Under the pieces are notes generated by a model that saw nothing but the letters and a program-made list of their open reading frames with translations, was not told the origin of the DNA and did not search any database. From DASZIT01 sp036268775 (lineage in GTDB: Bacteria > Actinomycetota > Acidimicrobiia > Acidimicrobiales > RAAP-2), in contig DATATM010000037.1 of assembly GCA_036268775.1 (NCBI GenBank), positions 14,443-78,442 on the forward strand: a stretch of 64,000 nucleotides of DNA, given 5' to 3'. The first letter of the stretch is position 1, and every line of letters begins with the position of its first letter. The translations under genes and the position numbers were made by a program. Of this stretch, positions 42,138-50,662 are shown in pieces.

Positions 42138-43031
42138 ATGCGCTTGTTTCGATCGGCAGCTGCTCGGCGAGCCGGCATCGTGCTGTCGATGTGTGCGTTG
42201 GCCGCAGCCACGTTGTCCGCCATCGTCCCTGAGGCACCGGCCGCCGCCTCCGGGAATGTCTTCGGTCCCGCCACCGGATACAACCTGGTTGCCTCCGACG
42301 GCGGTGTCTTCAGCTTCGGGAGCGCCCAGTACGAAGGGTCGCTGCCGGCTCTCGGGGTCAAGGTGAACAACATCACCGCGGTGATCCCCTCGATCGACTT
42401 CAAGGGGTACGCCCTGCTGGGCTATGACGGTGGGGTCTTCAGTTTCGGGAGTGAGCCGTCCCACTACAACCTGGCTCTCAACGGCATCGGCGCCCATGAC
42501 ATCGTCGGCATCGTCTTCACCCAGTTCGCCGGTGGGTTCCTGATCGTCGGCGCCGATGGTGGCGTCTTCACCGTCGGGAACGCCCAGTTCGAGGGGTCGG
42601 TGCCCAGCTTCGGCATTCACGTGTCCAATGTCATCGGTATCGCCGCCACCGCCGACACCAAGGGCTACTGGGTGGCCGGATCCGACGGCGGGATCTTCGC
42701 CTTCGGCGACGCCCGCTTCTACGGCCGGGTGCCGCCGGCGCCGAGCCCGGTGGTCGGCATCGCCTCCACCTCCGACGGCAACGGCTACTGGGTGGTCGAG
42801 CAGAACGGCGGCGTCTTCGCCTTCGGCGATGCCGGGTTCTACGGGAGCCTGCCGGGCTACGGGGTGTCGGTCAGCAACATCGTGTCGCTGATGCCCACCC
42901 GGGATGGCAAGGGCTACTGGCTGGTCGGGTCAGACGGCGGGGTCTTCACCTTCGGGGATGCCCCCTTCTTCGGGAGCCTGGGGAATCTCCGCCTCAGCCA
43001 CCCCATCGTGGCCTCGGTGCCGACCTCCTAA
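42138..43031 (+). CDS. secreted GYW-DGG repeat protein (beta-propeller-like)
   Basis: The 297-residue protein has a Sec signal peptide (MRLFRSAAARRAG, hydrophobic core, cleavage near APAAA). Six repeats of about 40-50 residues follow from residue 47, each with the core GYW-x5-DGG-[IV]F-x-FG-[DS]A-x-FYGS. Examples are GYWVAGSDGGIFAFGDARFYG and GYWLVGSDGGVFTFGDAPFFG; the first three repeats are more diverged. The regular strand-like repeats suggest a beta-propeller. No enzymatic motif is seen; a cell-envelope binding role is likely. The same repeat precedes the deacetylase at 63006. Confidence 0.82.
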   Translation: MRLFRSAAARRAGIVLSMCALAAATLSAIVPEAPAAASGNVFGPATGYNLVASDGGVFSFGSAQYEGSLPALGVKVNNITAVIPSIDFKGYALLGYDGGVFSFGSEPSHYNLALNGIGAHDIVGIVFTQFAGGFLIVGADGGVFTVGNAQFEGSVPSFGIHVSNVIGIAATADTKGYWVAGSDGGIFAFGDARFYGRVPPAPSPVVGIASTSDGNGYWVVEQNGGVFAFGDAGFYGSLPGYGVSVSNIVSLMPTRDGKGYWLVGSDGGVFTFGDAPFFGSLGNLRLSHPIVASVPTS

Positions 43032-43058
43032 GGAGGGCTGCCGGCCGAGGGTTCCGTT

Positions 43059-43078
43059 CCGGGGCGCAGTGGCCCCGG
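43059..43078. terminator. bidirectional hairpin between the repeat protein and rpsT
   Basis: CCGGGGC and GCCCCGG form a perfect 7-bp stem with loop GCAGTG, placed between two convergent genes 28 nt after one stop and 5 nt after the other. Confidence 0.55.
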
Positions 43079-43082
43079 TCGG

Positions 43083-43355
43083 TCAGGCGTCGGTTGACTC
43101 CTGGGTGGCCGCCCGCCGCATCAGCCGGGACTTGCGGTTGGCTGCCTGGTTCTTGTGGATGACACCCTTGGCCGCCGCCTTGTCGATCCGCTTGATGGCT
43201 AGACGGAGGGCCTCTTCGGCGTTCTCCGCGCCCTCGTCGACGGCGGCGATGGCGGTCTTGGTGCGGGTGCGCAGCTCGGAGCGCACCGACTTGTTGCGAG
43301 CCTGGCGCTTCACGGTCTGACGGTTTCGCTTGATCTGACTGCGGATGTTTGCCAC
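43083..43355 (-). CDS. rpsT: 30S ribosomal protein S20
   Basis: The 90-residue basic protein has the S20 pattern MANIRSQIKRNRQTVKRQARN, KKAxxKG-like IDKAAAKGVIHKNQAANRKSRL and three helices. It binds 16S rRNA in the small subunit. GTG start with AAGGAC on the minus strand. It is divergent from lepA, the usual actinobacterial neighbour. Confidence 0.97.
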   Translation of the reverse strand: MANIRSQIKRNRQTVKRQARNKSVRSELRTRTKTAIAAVDEGAENAEEALRLAIKRIDKAAAKGVIHKNQAANRKSRLMRRAATQESTDA

Positions 43356-43527
43356 TACTGGTCCTTATCGTCCTCGGAGGTATCGGCCCGACGGCACGCA
43401 AACGCACCGCCAAACGGCTGGAGATCGGCTCCTGGGCACCCGACGGATGTCCGGGGGAGACAGACAAGGGTAGCAGCCGACCGCCGGTGAGAGCCATCCC
43501 CGCTGCCGACAGTACGCTGACTAGCCC

Positions 43528-45315
43528 GTGCTTCCCGTCGACCGCATCCGAAACTTCTCCATTATCAGCCACGTCGACCACGGTAAGTCGACGCTGTCTG
43601 ACCGCATCCTGGAGCTGACCGGGGCCGTCGACCCCCGCCTGATGCGGGAGCAGTACCTCGATTCCATGGACATCGAGCGGGAACGGGGCATCACCATCAA
43701 GGCCCAGAACGTGCGGGTCCAGTGGAAGGACCACACCCTCCACCTCATCGATACCCCTGGTCACGTCGATTTCGGCTACGAAGTCAGCCGGTCGTTGGCC
43801 GCCTGCGAGGGGGCGGTGCTGCTGGTCGACGCCTCCCAGGGAATTCAAGCCCAGACCCTGGCCAACTCCTACCAGGCCCTCGAGCACGACCTCGAGATCG
43901 TGGCCGTGCTCAACAAGATCGACCTCCCGGCTGCCGACCCCGAGCGCTGCGCGGCCGAGATCGAGAACGTTCTGGGCATCGAGGCGTCGACCATCCTCCA
44001 CATCTCGGCCAAGACCGGTGAAGGGGTGCCCGAGCTCCTCGACGCCATCGTCCAGCGGATCCCGGCTCCGAGCGGGGACCCGGATGCGCCCCTTCAGGCC
44101 CTCATCTTCGACTCCTCCTACGACCAGTACCGGGGGGTGGTCAGCTCCATCCGGGTCATGGAGGGCACCCTCCACTCCGAGGCCAAGCTCCGGTTCATCA
44201 ACGCCGCCTCCAACCACGAGATCGAGGAGATCGGGGTGAGGACGCCGGTCACCGTGCCGGTCGACGAACTCGGGCCCGGGGAGGTCGGCTACCTCATCGC
44301 CGGGATCAAGAATGTCGGGGGCGCCCGGTCGGGGGAGACGGTCACCACCGCCGCCCACGCCGCCACCCAGCCGCTGGCCGGCTACCGGGACCCCAACCCG
44401 ATGGTGTTCTGCGGGCTGTTCCCCATCGACGGGGACGAGCTTCCCGACCTCCGGGACGCGCTGGAAAAGCTCCGGCTCAACGACGCCAGCTTCACCTACG
44501 AGCCGGAGTCGTCCCGGGCCCTCGGCTTCGGCTTCCGCTGCGGGTTCCTCGGACTCCTGCACATGGAGATCGTCCGCGAGCGGCTCGAGCGCGAGTTCGA
44601 CCTGTCCCTCATCGCCACCGCGCCATCGGTGGCCTACAAGGCCTACCTGGCCGACGGCACCGAGGTGGAGGTGGACAATCCGAGCGAACTGCCGGACCCG
44701 ACCCACCTCGACCACGTCGACGAGCCGCTGCTGCGTGCCACCATCCTCACCCCCGCGGAGTACACCGGGACGGTGATGGAGCTGTGCCAGGGGAAGCGGG
44801 CGGAGATGACCCGGATGGAGTTCCTGTCGCCCGAACGGGTGGAGTTCGTCTACACCATCCCGTTGGCGGAAGTGGTGGTGAACTTCTTCGACCAGCTGAA
44901 GAGCCGGACCAAGGGCTACGCCAGCCTCGACTACGAGCCGCACGGCTATGCCACCGCCGATCTGGTCAAGGTCGACCTGCTGATCAACCACACCCCGGTG
45001 GACGCCTTCTCGACCATCGTCCACCGGTCCCAGGCCGACTTCTACGGACGGCGGATGACCGAAAAGCTGCGGGAGCTGATCCCCCGCCAGATGTTCGATG
45101 TCCCCATCCAGGCGGCCATCGGTGGCCGGGTCCTGGCCCGGGAGACGGTCAAGGCGCGTCGCAAGGATGTCTTGGCCAAGTGCTACGGCGGTGACATCAC
45201 CCGGAAGCGGAAGCTGCTCGAAAAGCAGAAGGAGGGGAAGAAGAAGATGAAGAACATCGGTCGGGTCGAGGTCCCCCAAGAAGCGTTCGTGTCCGCCCTC
45301 CGGCTCGACGACTGA
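43528..45315 (+). CDS. lepA: elongation factor 4 (back-translocating GTPase)
   Basis: This 595-residue translational GTPase has G1 SHVDHGKST, G2 ERGITIKAQ, G3 DTPGHVDF and G4 NKID. EF-Tu-like domain 2 and the LepA-specific C-terminal domain follow, including GFRCGFLGLLHMEI and KDVLAKCYGGDITRKRKLLEKQKEGKKKMK. It acts on stalled ribosomes. GTG 43528 gives the standard N terminus. Length is normal for LepA. Confidence 0.98.
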   Translation: MLPVDRIRNFSIISHVDHGKSTLSDRILELTGAVDPRLMREQYLDSMDIERERGITIKAQNVRVQWKDHTLHLIDTPGHVDFGYEVSRSLAACEGAVLLVDASQGIQAQTLANSYQALEHDLEIVAVLNKIDLPAADPERCAAEIENVLGIEASTILHISAKTGEGVPELLDAIVQRIPAPSGDPDAPLQALIFDSSYDQYRGVVSSIRVMEGTLHSEAKLRFINAASNHEIEEIGVRTPVTVPVDELGPGEVGYLIAGIKNVGGARSGETVTTAAHAATQPLAGYRDPNPMVFCGLFPIDGDELPDLRDALEKLRLNDASFTYEPESSRALGFGFRCGFLGLLHMEIVRERLEREFDLSLIATAPSVAYKAYLADGTEVEVDNPSELPDPTHLDHVDEPLLRATILTPAEYTGTVMELCQGKRAEMTRMEFLSPERVEFVYTIPLAEVVVNFFDQLKSRTKGYASLDYEPHGYATADLVKVDLLINHTPVDAFSTIVHRSQADFYGRRMTEKLRELIPRQMFDVPIQAAIGGRVLARETVKARRKDVLAKCYGGDITRKRKLLEKQKEGKKKMKNIGRVEVPQEAFVSALRLDD

Positions 45316-45323
45316 TCCGCCGG

Positions 45324-45692
45324 TCAGCTCGGGGGCGGGTCCTTCTTCGGTCCGTCGGCCAGCCACGGACGGATCACCGCCACGGTGTTGGCCGGATCGT
45401 CGGGGTCGAACTGGAGGTCGATCGGACCCGGCTCTCCGTCCGGTTCGCCGGCCGCCTTGATGACGAAGGCAGGCTCCTTCCTCGGTAGCTCGAACGCGTC
45501 CTGCAGGCCGAGAGCGATGCCGGTCATCACCACCCCGGCGCTCGACCTCCGCACCTTCTCGAACCGGGTGGGGGCGCCGGCGGCGTCGGTCTCTCCCGCC
45601 TCGGATCGATCCGCCTCGGCCCCCTCCAGCGTCTCGGTGTCGTCCCCGGTAGCCACCTCGTCGTCCTCGGTGCTGTCGCCCACGATGACCAC
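45324..45692 (-). CDS. small acidic hypothetical protein
   Basis: The minus-strand frame encodes about 122 residues: an acidic, low-complexity first half (STEDDEVATGDDTETLEGAE) and a better-structured second half (VVMTGIALGLQDAFELPRKEP, then IDLQFDPDDPANTVAVIRPWL). The second half looks like a conserved actinobacterial domain of unknown function. GTG 45692 or 45683 is a likely start; ATG 45803 would overlap the divergent regulator. It ends 9 nt from the lepA stop (convergent). No known function. Confidence 0.5.
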   Translation of the reverse strand: MVIVGDSTEDDEVATGDDTETLEGAEADRSEAGETDAAGAPTRFEKVRRSSAGVVMTGIALGLQDAFELPRKEPAFVIKAAGEPDGEPGPIDLQFDPDDPANTVAVIRPWLADGPKKDPPPS

Positions 45693-45801
45693 GGTACCGC
45701 CGCCGGGGTCGATCTCCGACTGCAGGGCGGCGACGACCGGGATCCAGGCCGCAACTGGGCAGCCGAACCGCCGGCATCCGAGGTGCCGTAGGATCAAGCC
45801 C

Positions 45802-46461
45802 ATGCTCGACCGATTTCATCCGCCGGTCGAGGAGTACCTCGAGGCGATCTTCTCCTTGGAAGAGGAGGGCATCCCGGTCATCCAGGCGCGCCTTGCCGAG
45901 CGGCTCGACAAGGCCGCCCCCTCGGTGTCGGAAATGCTCGACCGCCTGGAGGCAGACGACCTGATCGTGCGCAGCTCCCGGCAGATCTCCATGACCGACA
46001 AAGGGGCGGCGCTGGCCGAAGGGGTGGTGCGCAAGCACCGGTTGGCCGAGCGGCTGTTGGTGGACATCATCGGGCTGGACTGGGAAAAGGCCCATCTGGA
46101 AGCCGGACGCTGGGAGCACGTGATCTCCGACGAGGTGGAGGAACGCCTGGTGGTGCTGCTCGGCAACCCCACCACCTGCCCGCATGGCAATCCCATCCCC
46201 GGGGTGGAGCCGACCGGGCCCGCCCAGCACCGATTGGCCGATTCCCGACCCGGCGACCGGGTGCGGCTGGAGCGGATCACCGAGAGCGTCGAGCATGACG
46301 CCGCCTCGCTCTCCTACCTCGGGGAACACGGCCTGACTCCGGGGACCACCGCCATCATCCAGGCCAAGGCGCCCGACGGCACCTTGACGCTGGTGGTGGG
46401 GGACGCCACCATCGCCCTCGGCCCGGCCATGACCCAGCAGCTGTTCGTCGCCGCAGTCTGA
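45802..46461 (+). CDS. DtxR/IdeR/MntR-family metal-dependent regulator
   Basis: The 219-residue protein has the DtxR layout: a winged helix (about residues 1-65, VEEYLEAIFSLEEEG, then SVSEMLDRLEADDLI), a dimerisation and metal domain (70-140) with HRLAERLL, a Cys-Pro-His-Gly motif (TTCPHGNPIPG) and Glu/His residues, and a C-terminal SH3-like FeoA domain (about 145-219, GDRVRLERI). It should sense Fe(II) or Mn(II). ATG 45802 gives the standard start. Confidence 0.92.
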   Translation: MLDRFHPPVEEYLEAIFSLEEEGIPVIQARLAERLDKAAPSVSEMLDRLEADDLIVRSSRQISMTDKGAALAEGVVRKHRLAERLLVDIIGLDWEKAHLEAGRWEHVISDEVEERLVVLLGNPTTCPHGNPIPGVEPTGPAQHRLADSRPGDRVRLERITESVEHDAASLSYLGEHGLTPGTTAIIQAKAPDGTLTLVVGDATIALGPAMTQQLFVAAV

Positions 46462-46539
46462 CCTGGCCTTCTCCGCCGCCAGCGGCCTTTGCCGAGGTCA
46501 CATGGGCGCCCGGCACTCACAGTGCTCGCCCCACTCCGG

Positions 46540-46566
46540 TCAGCACTCACTACAATGGAGTGCCAA
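46540..46566 (+). promoter_or_regulatory. CIRCE operator of hrcA-dnaJ
   Basis: TCAGCACTC-N9-GAGTGCCAA closely matches CIRCE (TTAGCACTC-N9-GAGTGCTAA); the spacing is exactly 9. The spacer contains TACAAT (46551-46556), a plausible -10, so HrcA binding would block the promoter of its own operon. Confidence 0.92.
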
Positions 46567-46636
46567 TCAGCCGACAGCCCGATATCGGTCGCACCTGACC
46601 GCCGGACGGGGCTTCACGCGAGGCACAACCACCACC

Positions 46637-47701
46637 ATGACCACCACTGACGACAGCCGACACGAGGGAGCCGGTGCCGACGCCTTGGCTCTCGACGTCC
46701 GGAAGTCGGCGATCCTCAACGCGGTGGTCACCGAGTACATCGGATCCGCCCAGCCTGTCGGATCCCAGCACCTGATGGATGCGCCCGGCGTCAGCGTCTC
46801 CTCGGCCACCATCCGGGCGGACATGGCCGCCCTGGAGCGGGACGGGTACCTGGCCCAGCCCCACACCAGCGCCGGCCGGATTCCCACCGACAAGGGCTAC
46901 CGCTTCTTCGTCGATCACTTGGTGGGCCCCGGTGCCCTCGACCCGGTGGGTCGACAGCAGGTCCGCCAGTTCTTCGATCATGCCCACGGGGAGATCGAGT
47001 CGATGTTGGAGAAGACGTCCGGGCTCCTGGCCGACCTGACCGACTGCACCGCCATGGTGGTCGGTCCCTCCCACGAGACCTCCACGGTGCGCTCGGTGCA
47101 ACTGGTGGGTCTCGGGCCGCGGCTGGCCTTGCTGGTGGTAGTGCTGGCCGACGGTGCCGTCCAGAAGCAATCGATCGACCTGGCCGAGGAGGTCGACGAG
47201 GACCGCCTGGCCGACGCCGCCCGCCATCTGGCCGCCCACGCCCTGGGCCACCCCCTTTCCCAGATCCAACCCTCCGCTCCCAACAGCGGTGACCCGGTTA
47301 CCGACGCGGTGGTCGCCGCCGCTGTCGAGGGTCTTCGCCATCTCGGCTCGTCCGAGCCGGGTGACCAGCTGTTCGTCGGCGGGTCGTCGCGGATGGCGGC
47401 GGCGTTCGACGCGGTGGACACCGTGCGGTCGGTGCTGACCATCCTCGAGCAGCAACTGGTGGTGGTCACCCTGCTCCGCGACGTCCTCGACCGGGGACTG
47501 TCGGTGGCGATCGGCGCCGAGCACGGGGTGGAGCCGCTGGCCTCCTGCGCGGTGGTGGTGATGCCGGTGTGGGTGGACGGAGAAGTGACCGGCACCGTCG
47601 GCCTGCTCGGCCCCACCCGGATGAACTACCCCCAGGCCCTGGCCGCGGCCCGGGTGGTGGGCAATCGCCTGGGTGAGACGCTGAGCGAGGCCCGGCGATG
47701 A
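46637..47701 (+). CDS. hrcA: heat-inducible transcription repressor HrcA
   Basis: The 354-residue repressor has the N-terminal winged helix (KSAILNAVVTEYIGSAQPVGSQ, VSSATIRADMAALERDGYL) and the typical HTSAGRIPTDKGYRFFVD, then a GAF-like domain and the C-terminal GPTRMNYPQALA. It binds CIRCE at 46540 and is released on heat shock. ATG 46637 is the chosen start. Its stop overlaps dnaJ by 4 bp (ATGA). Confidence 0.97.
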   Translation: MTTTDDSRHEGAGADALALDVRKSAILNAVVTEYIGSAQPVGSQHLMDAPGVSVSSATIRADMAALERDGYLAQPHTSAGRIPTDKGYRFFVDHLVGPGALDPVGRQQVRQFFDHAHGEIESMLEKTSGLLADLTDCTAMVVGPSHETSTVRSVQLVGLGPRLALLVVVLADGAVQKQSIDLAEEVDEDRLADAARHLAAHALGHPLSQIQPSAPNSGDPVTDAVVAAAVEGLRHLGSSEPGDQLFVGGSSRMAAAFDAVDTVRSVLTILEQQLVVVTLLRDVLDRGLSVAIGAEHGVEPLASCAVVVMPVWVDGEVTGTVGLLGPTRMNYPQALAAARVVGNRLGETLSEARR

Positions 47702-48852
47702 CCGACGCCGATCTCTACGAGATCCTCGGGGTCGACCGCAACGCCACCGATGAGGAACTGAAACGCGCCTACCGGCAGAAGGCCCGGGAGCACCATCCCG
47801 ATGCCAACCACGGCGACGACGGGACCGACGAACGCTTCAAGGAAGTCAGCCTGGCCTACGAGGTCCTGCGGGATCCCGAGCGTCGCGCCCGGTACGACCG
47901 TTACGGCGCCGCCGGGGTCTTCGGGTCGGCGGCCGCCGGCGGTGGCTTCGGGGGGGGACAGGGCGACCCGTTCGGTGGTGGCCTCGGCGATCTCTTCGAC
48001 GCCTTCTTCAACGGGATGGGCGGCGCCACCACCGGAGGCCGGGGTCGCCGCTCCGGCCCGATGCCCGGGCCCGATGCCGAGCTGGTGATCCGGCTGGCCT
48101 TCCGGGAAGCCGTCTTCGGCATCCACCGCGAGGTGAAGGTAAAGGCGCCGGTCCACTGCGACACCTGCGAGGGCACCGGCGCCCGCCCGGGGACCTCGCC
48201 CATCCGCTGTCCCGATTGCGACGGTGCCGGCGAGCTCCGGCGGGTTCGCCAGTCGATCCTCGGGCAAGTGGTGACCGCGGTGCCCTGCGTCCGGTGCCAG
48301 GGAACCGGCCAGGCCATCGCCAACCCCTGCGAGGACTGCGGGGGCGACGGCCGCCGGGAAGAGGAGCGGACCCTGGAGGTGGACATTCCCCCCGGCGTCG
48401 ATGACGGGACCACCCTGCGGCTCACCGGCCACGGTCCGGCCGGGTTCCGGGGCGGGCCCAACGGCTCGTTGTTCGTCCATCTGTCGGTCGAAGCCGATCC
48501 GGTCTTCGAGCGCTCCGGGGTCGACGTCCACGCCTCGGTGCAGGTGGCCATGACCCAGGCGGCGCTGGGGACGGTGATCGGATTCGACACGCTGGATGAC
48601 CAGCAGAACATCACCATCGCCCCCGGGACCCAGACCGGTGCCGTCGTCCAGCTGAAGGGATTCGGGATTCCGAAGCTCCGGGGGCGGGGACGGGGCGACC
48701 TCTTCGTCCACGTGGTGGTGGAGACCCCCACCGAGCTCGACGACAACCAGCGGGAGCTGCTGGCCGGCCTGGCCGCCGCCCGGGACGAGACGGTGGGCGT
48801 CCCGTCCCAGGGAGATGGGATCTTCTCCAAGCTCCGGTCCGCCCTCAGCTGA
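47698..48852 (+). CDS. dnaJ: molecular chaperone DnaJ
   Basis: This 384-residue type I Hsp40 has a J domain with HPD (REHHPDANH), a Gly-rich linker, four CxxCxGxG zinc modules (CDTCEGTG, CPDCDGAG, CVRCQGTG, CEDCGGDG) and the two-barrel C-terminal domain. It stimulates the ATPase of DnaK. It overlaps hrcA by 4 bp and is controlled by the same CIRCE. dnaK is not in the window. Confidence 0.98.
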   Translation: MTDADLYEILGVDRNATDEELKRAYRQKAREHHPDANHGDDGTDERFKEVSLAYEVLRDPERRARYDRYGAAGVFGSAAAGGGFGGGQGDPFGGGLGDLFDAFFNGMGGATTGGRGRRSGPMPGPDAELVIRLAFREAVFGIHREVKVKAPVHCDTCEGTGARPGTSPIRCPDCDGAGELRRVRQSILGQVVTAVPCVRCQGTGQAIANPCEDCGGDGRREEERTLEVDIPPGVDDGTTLRLTGHGPAGFRGGPNGSLFVHLSVEADPVFERSGVDVHASVQVAMTQAALGTVIGFDTLDDQQNITIAPGTQTGAVVQLKGFGIPKLRGRGRGDLFVHVVVETPTELDDNQRELLAGLAAARDETVGVPSQGDGIFSKLRSALS

Positions 48853-48854
48853 CC

Positions 48855-49664
48855 ATGCCCGACCCTGGATCCGGCGGTCCGGTCGGGTCGTCGGGCTCGG
48901 CTCCCCACCCGGTGCTGGTGACCGCCGCCGCCATGGTGTTCGTGGCCGACCCGGCGGCCCCGGTGCTCGACGCCGAGAGCGCCCACCATCTCCTCGACGT
49001 GCTCCGCTTGCGGCCCGGCGAGTTGGTGGTGGCCTCCGATGGCCGGGGCGCCTGGGTGCCGTGCCGGGTGACCCCGGGGGCCGGCCGGGGGGACGCCCGC
49101 CACCGGGACCCCGCCTCCATCCTGGCGGTCGACGGGGAGGTGACGGTGACCCCTGCGCTCGAGCCCTGCCTCACGGTGGCCTTCGCCCCGGTGAAGGGGG
49201 ACCGCCCCGAATGGGTGGTGCAGAAGCTCACCGAACTCGGCGTCGACCGGATCGTCCCCCTCACCACCCGCCGCTCGGTGGTGCGCTGGGACGGCGACCG
49301 GGCGGCCCGTTCGGTCGACCGGCTCGCCCGGGTGGCCCGGGAGGCATCCGCACAATGCCGGCGGACCCGACTGCCGGAGATCGGCCCGGTGTTGTCACTG
49401 GGGGAGTTGGCCGGGCTGGCCGGGGGCCGGCCGGCGCTGGCCCACCCCGGCGGGGTGCCGCCCTCCCTCGATCATCCGGTGATCGCCATCGGGCCGGAGG
49501 GGGGTTGGGACGAGGAGGAACTGGCCGGGGACCTGCCCACCATCGGGCTGGGGCCCACCGTTTTGAGGGCGGAGACCGCCGCCATCGCCGCCGGAACCCT
49601 CCTCTGTGGCCTACGGTCAGTGTTGATTGCCCCTTGCATAACCACGCTCCGTGGGCAAAACTGA
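48855..49664 (+). CDS. rsmE: 16S rRNA (uracil-1498-N3)-methyltransferase
   Basis: The 269-residue SPOUT methyltransferase has the N-terminal PUA-like part (MVFVADPAAPVLDAESAHHLLDVLRLRPGE) and the knotted SAM-binding C-terminal part (GDRPEWVVQKLTELGVDRIVPLTTRRS, IGPEGGWDEEEL, LGPTVLRAETAAIAA). The ATG at 48855 is 2 nt after dnaJ; another in-frame ATG at 48933 would begin directly at MVFVADP. Downstream of hrcA-dnaJ is its common place in Gram-positive bacteria. Confidence 0.96.
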   Translation: MPDPGSGGPVGSSGSAPHPVLVTAAAMVFVADPAAPVLDAESAHHLLDVLRLRPGELVVASDGRGAWVPCRVTPGAGRGDARHRDPASILAVDGEVTVTPALEPCLTVAFAPVKGDRPEWVVQKLTELGVDRIVPLTTRRSVVRWDGDRAARSVDRLARVAREASAQCRRTRLPEIGPVLSLGELAGLAGGRPALAHPGGVPPSLDHPVIAIGPEGGWDEEELAGDLPTIGLGPTVLRAETAAIAAGTLLCGLRSVLIAPCITTLRGQN

Positions 49665-49729
49665 ACCGGCAGCCTCGGAACGGGGAAGATCCGGCGTCCG
49701 CCCGGGTCATCGAGATGAGGACGACAGAG

Positions 49730-50329
49730 ATGGATTTGTCAGTGGTGGAGAAGCGGGTCGACGCGGTCGATGACGATGAACAGGAAGAGTCGGCCCGGAT
49801 CGCCTATGCCCGGGCGGTGGGGGCCAGGCTGCGAGCCATGCGCAAGCAGATGCACCTCTCCCTCCAAGCCGTGGAGGCCACCTCCGAGCAGGAGTTCAAA
49901 GCCTCGGTGCTGGGCGCCTACGAACGGGGTGAACGGGCGATCTCGGTGCCCCGGTTGCAACGGCTGGCCAAGCTCTACGACGTCCCGGTCGACCAGCTGC
50001 TCCCGCCGGACGGCGACACCTCCACCCGCTGGGGGGCCAGCGGCGACTCGGTGGAGGCGGCCCCGCTGAGCGCCCGCCGGGTCCCGATGGCGACGATCAC
50101 CAATGGGAAGGTGACCATCGACTTGACCAAACTCCATTCGGTCAGCGGTCCCGAGCGCGATCTGCTCCGACGGTTCCTGTCGATGATCCAGGTGCACCGT
50201 CAGGACTTCAACGGTCGGATGATCACCATCCGGGCAGAAGACCTGCGGGCAATCGCCTGCCTGTTCGGCGTCACTCCGGATGTCATGGGGCAGCGGTTGG
50301 ACGAATTAGGACTGCTTGTCGCCGCCTGA
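49730..50329 (+). CDS. BldD-like XRE-family regulator with c-di-GMP-type signature
   Basis: The 199-residue protein has an XRE helix-turn-helix (about residues 28-90: YARAVGARLRAMRKQMHLSLQAVEA, SVLGAYERGERAISVPRL, DVPVDQLLP) and a C-terminal domain related to Streptomyces BldD. The c-di-GMP-binding signature of BldD, RxD-x8-RxxD, is present as Arg157-Gln-Asp159, 8 residues, Arg168-Ala-Glu-Asp171, though the usual RGD and RQxD are RQD and RAED here. ATG 49730 has GAGG upstream; ATG 49715 is also in frame. It lies 65 nt after rsmE. It probably controls development or cell-cycle genes. Confidence 0.85.
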   Translation: MDLSVVEKRVDAVDDDEQEESARIAYARAVGARLRAMRKQMHLSLQAVEATSEQEFKASVLGAYERGERAISVPRLQRLAKLYDVPVDQLLPPDGDTSTRWGASGDSVEAAPLSARRVPMATITNGKVTIDLTKLHSVSGPERDLLRRFLSMIQVHRQDFNGRMITIRAEDLRAIACLFGVTPDVMGQRLDELGLLVAA

Positions 50330-50346
50330 GCAGGACCGACGCGACG

Positions 50347-50374
50347 TTCTAAACCCACCTTGGCCGGGTATAAC
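50347..50374 (+). promoter_or_regulatory. promoter of the small HTH protein
   Basis: TTCTAA (50347-50352), a 16-nt spacer and TATAAC (50369-50374), 9 nt before ATG 50384. Transcription would start at or within a few bases of the start codon, so the mRNA is probably leaderless. Confidence 0.4.
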
Positions 50375-50383
50375 AGTGAGACC

Positions 50384-50662
50384 ATGACAGATGCCATTAC
50401 CTGGTTGAGCACCAAAGAAGCAGCTGAGCGCCTTGGAATCACGTTGAGAAGCCTGTACCGCTTCATCGACGAGGGCGACCTGGTCGCCTACAAATTCGGC
50501 CGGGTGATCCGCCTGCAGGAGGCCGACGTGGTCCGGTTCATCGACGACAGCCGCATTCCTCCCGGGAGCCTGGAGCACCTGTATCCGGAGCTGAAAGGCA
50601 ACCCCCGAGAGCGGGGGGCGTCGGACACCGAAGAGCGCGGCTCCGCAGCGTCCTCCGGTTGA
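50384..50662 (+). CDS. small MerR/excisionase-type (BldC-like) HTH protein
   Basis: The 92-residue protein is a winged-helix HTH_17 domain: WLSTKEAAERLGITLRSLYRF, GDLVAYKFGRVIRLQEADV, then the conserved tail IPPGSLEHLYPE. Such proteins in actinobacteria resemble BldC or phage excisionases, but no integrase or att site is nearby, so a chromosomal regulatory role is likely. It sits directly after the BldD-like gene, 54 nt away. Its TGA overlaps a TTG start of the HIT gene. Confidence 0.87.
   Translation: MTDAITWLSTKEAAERLGITLRSLYRFIDEGDLVAYKFGRVIRLQEADVVRFIDDSRIPPGSLEHLYPELKGNPRERGASDTEERGSAASSG

Noticed and set aside
42270..43000. Regular repeats that could be read as a CRISPR-like or satellite DNA array
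   Set aside because: The repeats are conserved at protein level (GYW-DGG-FG), vary at DNA level, and lie in one intact coding frame.
42994..46329. 1111-codon open frame on the minus strand
   Set aside because: It runs antisense to lepA and the DtxR-family gene, which are unmistakable. It is a GC shadow.
46513..46525. GCACT-CAC-AGTGC as a second CIRCE
   Set aside because: Arms are only 5 bp with a 3-nt spacer; CIRCE needs 9-bp arms and a 9-nt spacer, as found at 46540.
50384..50662. Excisionase-like protein as a sign of a prophage or integrated element
   Set aside because: No integrase, attachment repeats, tRNA or phage genes are nearby, and the flanking order is a normal housekeeping cluster.
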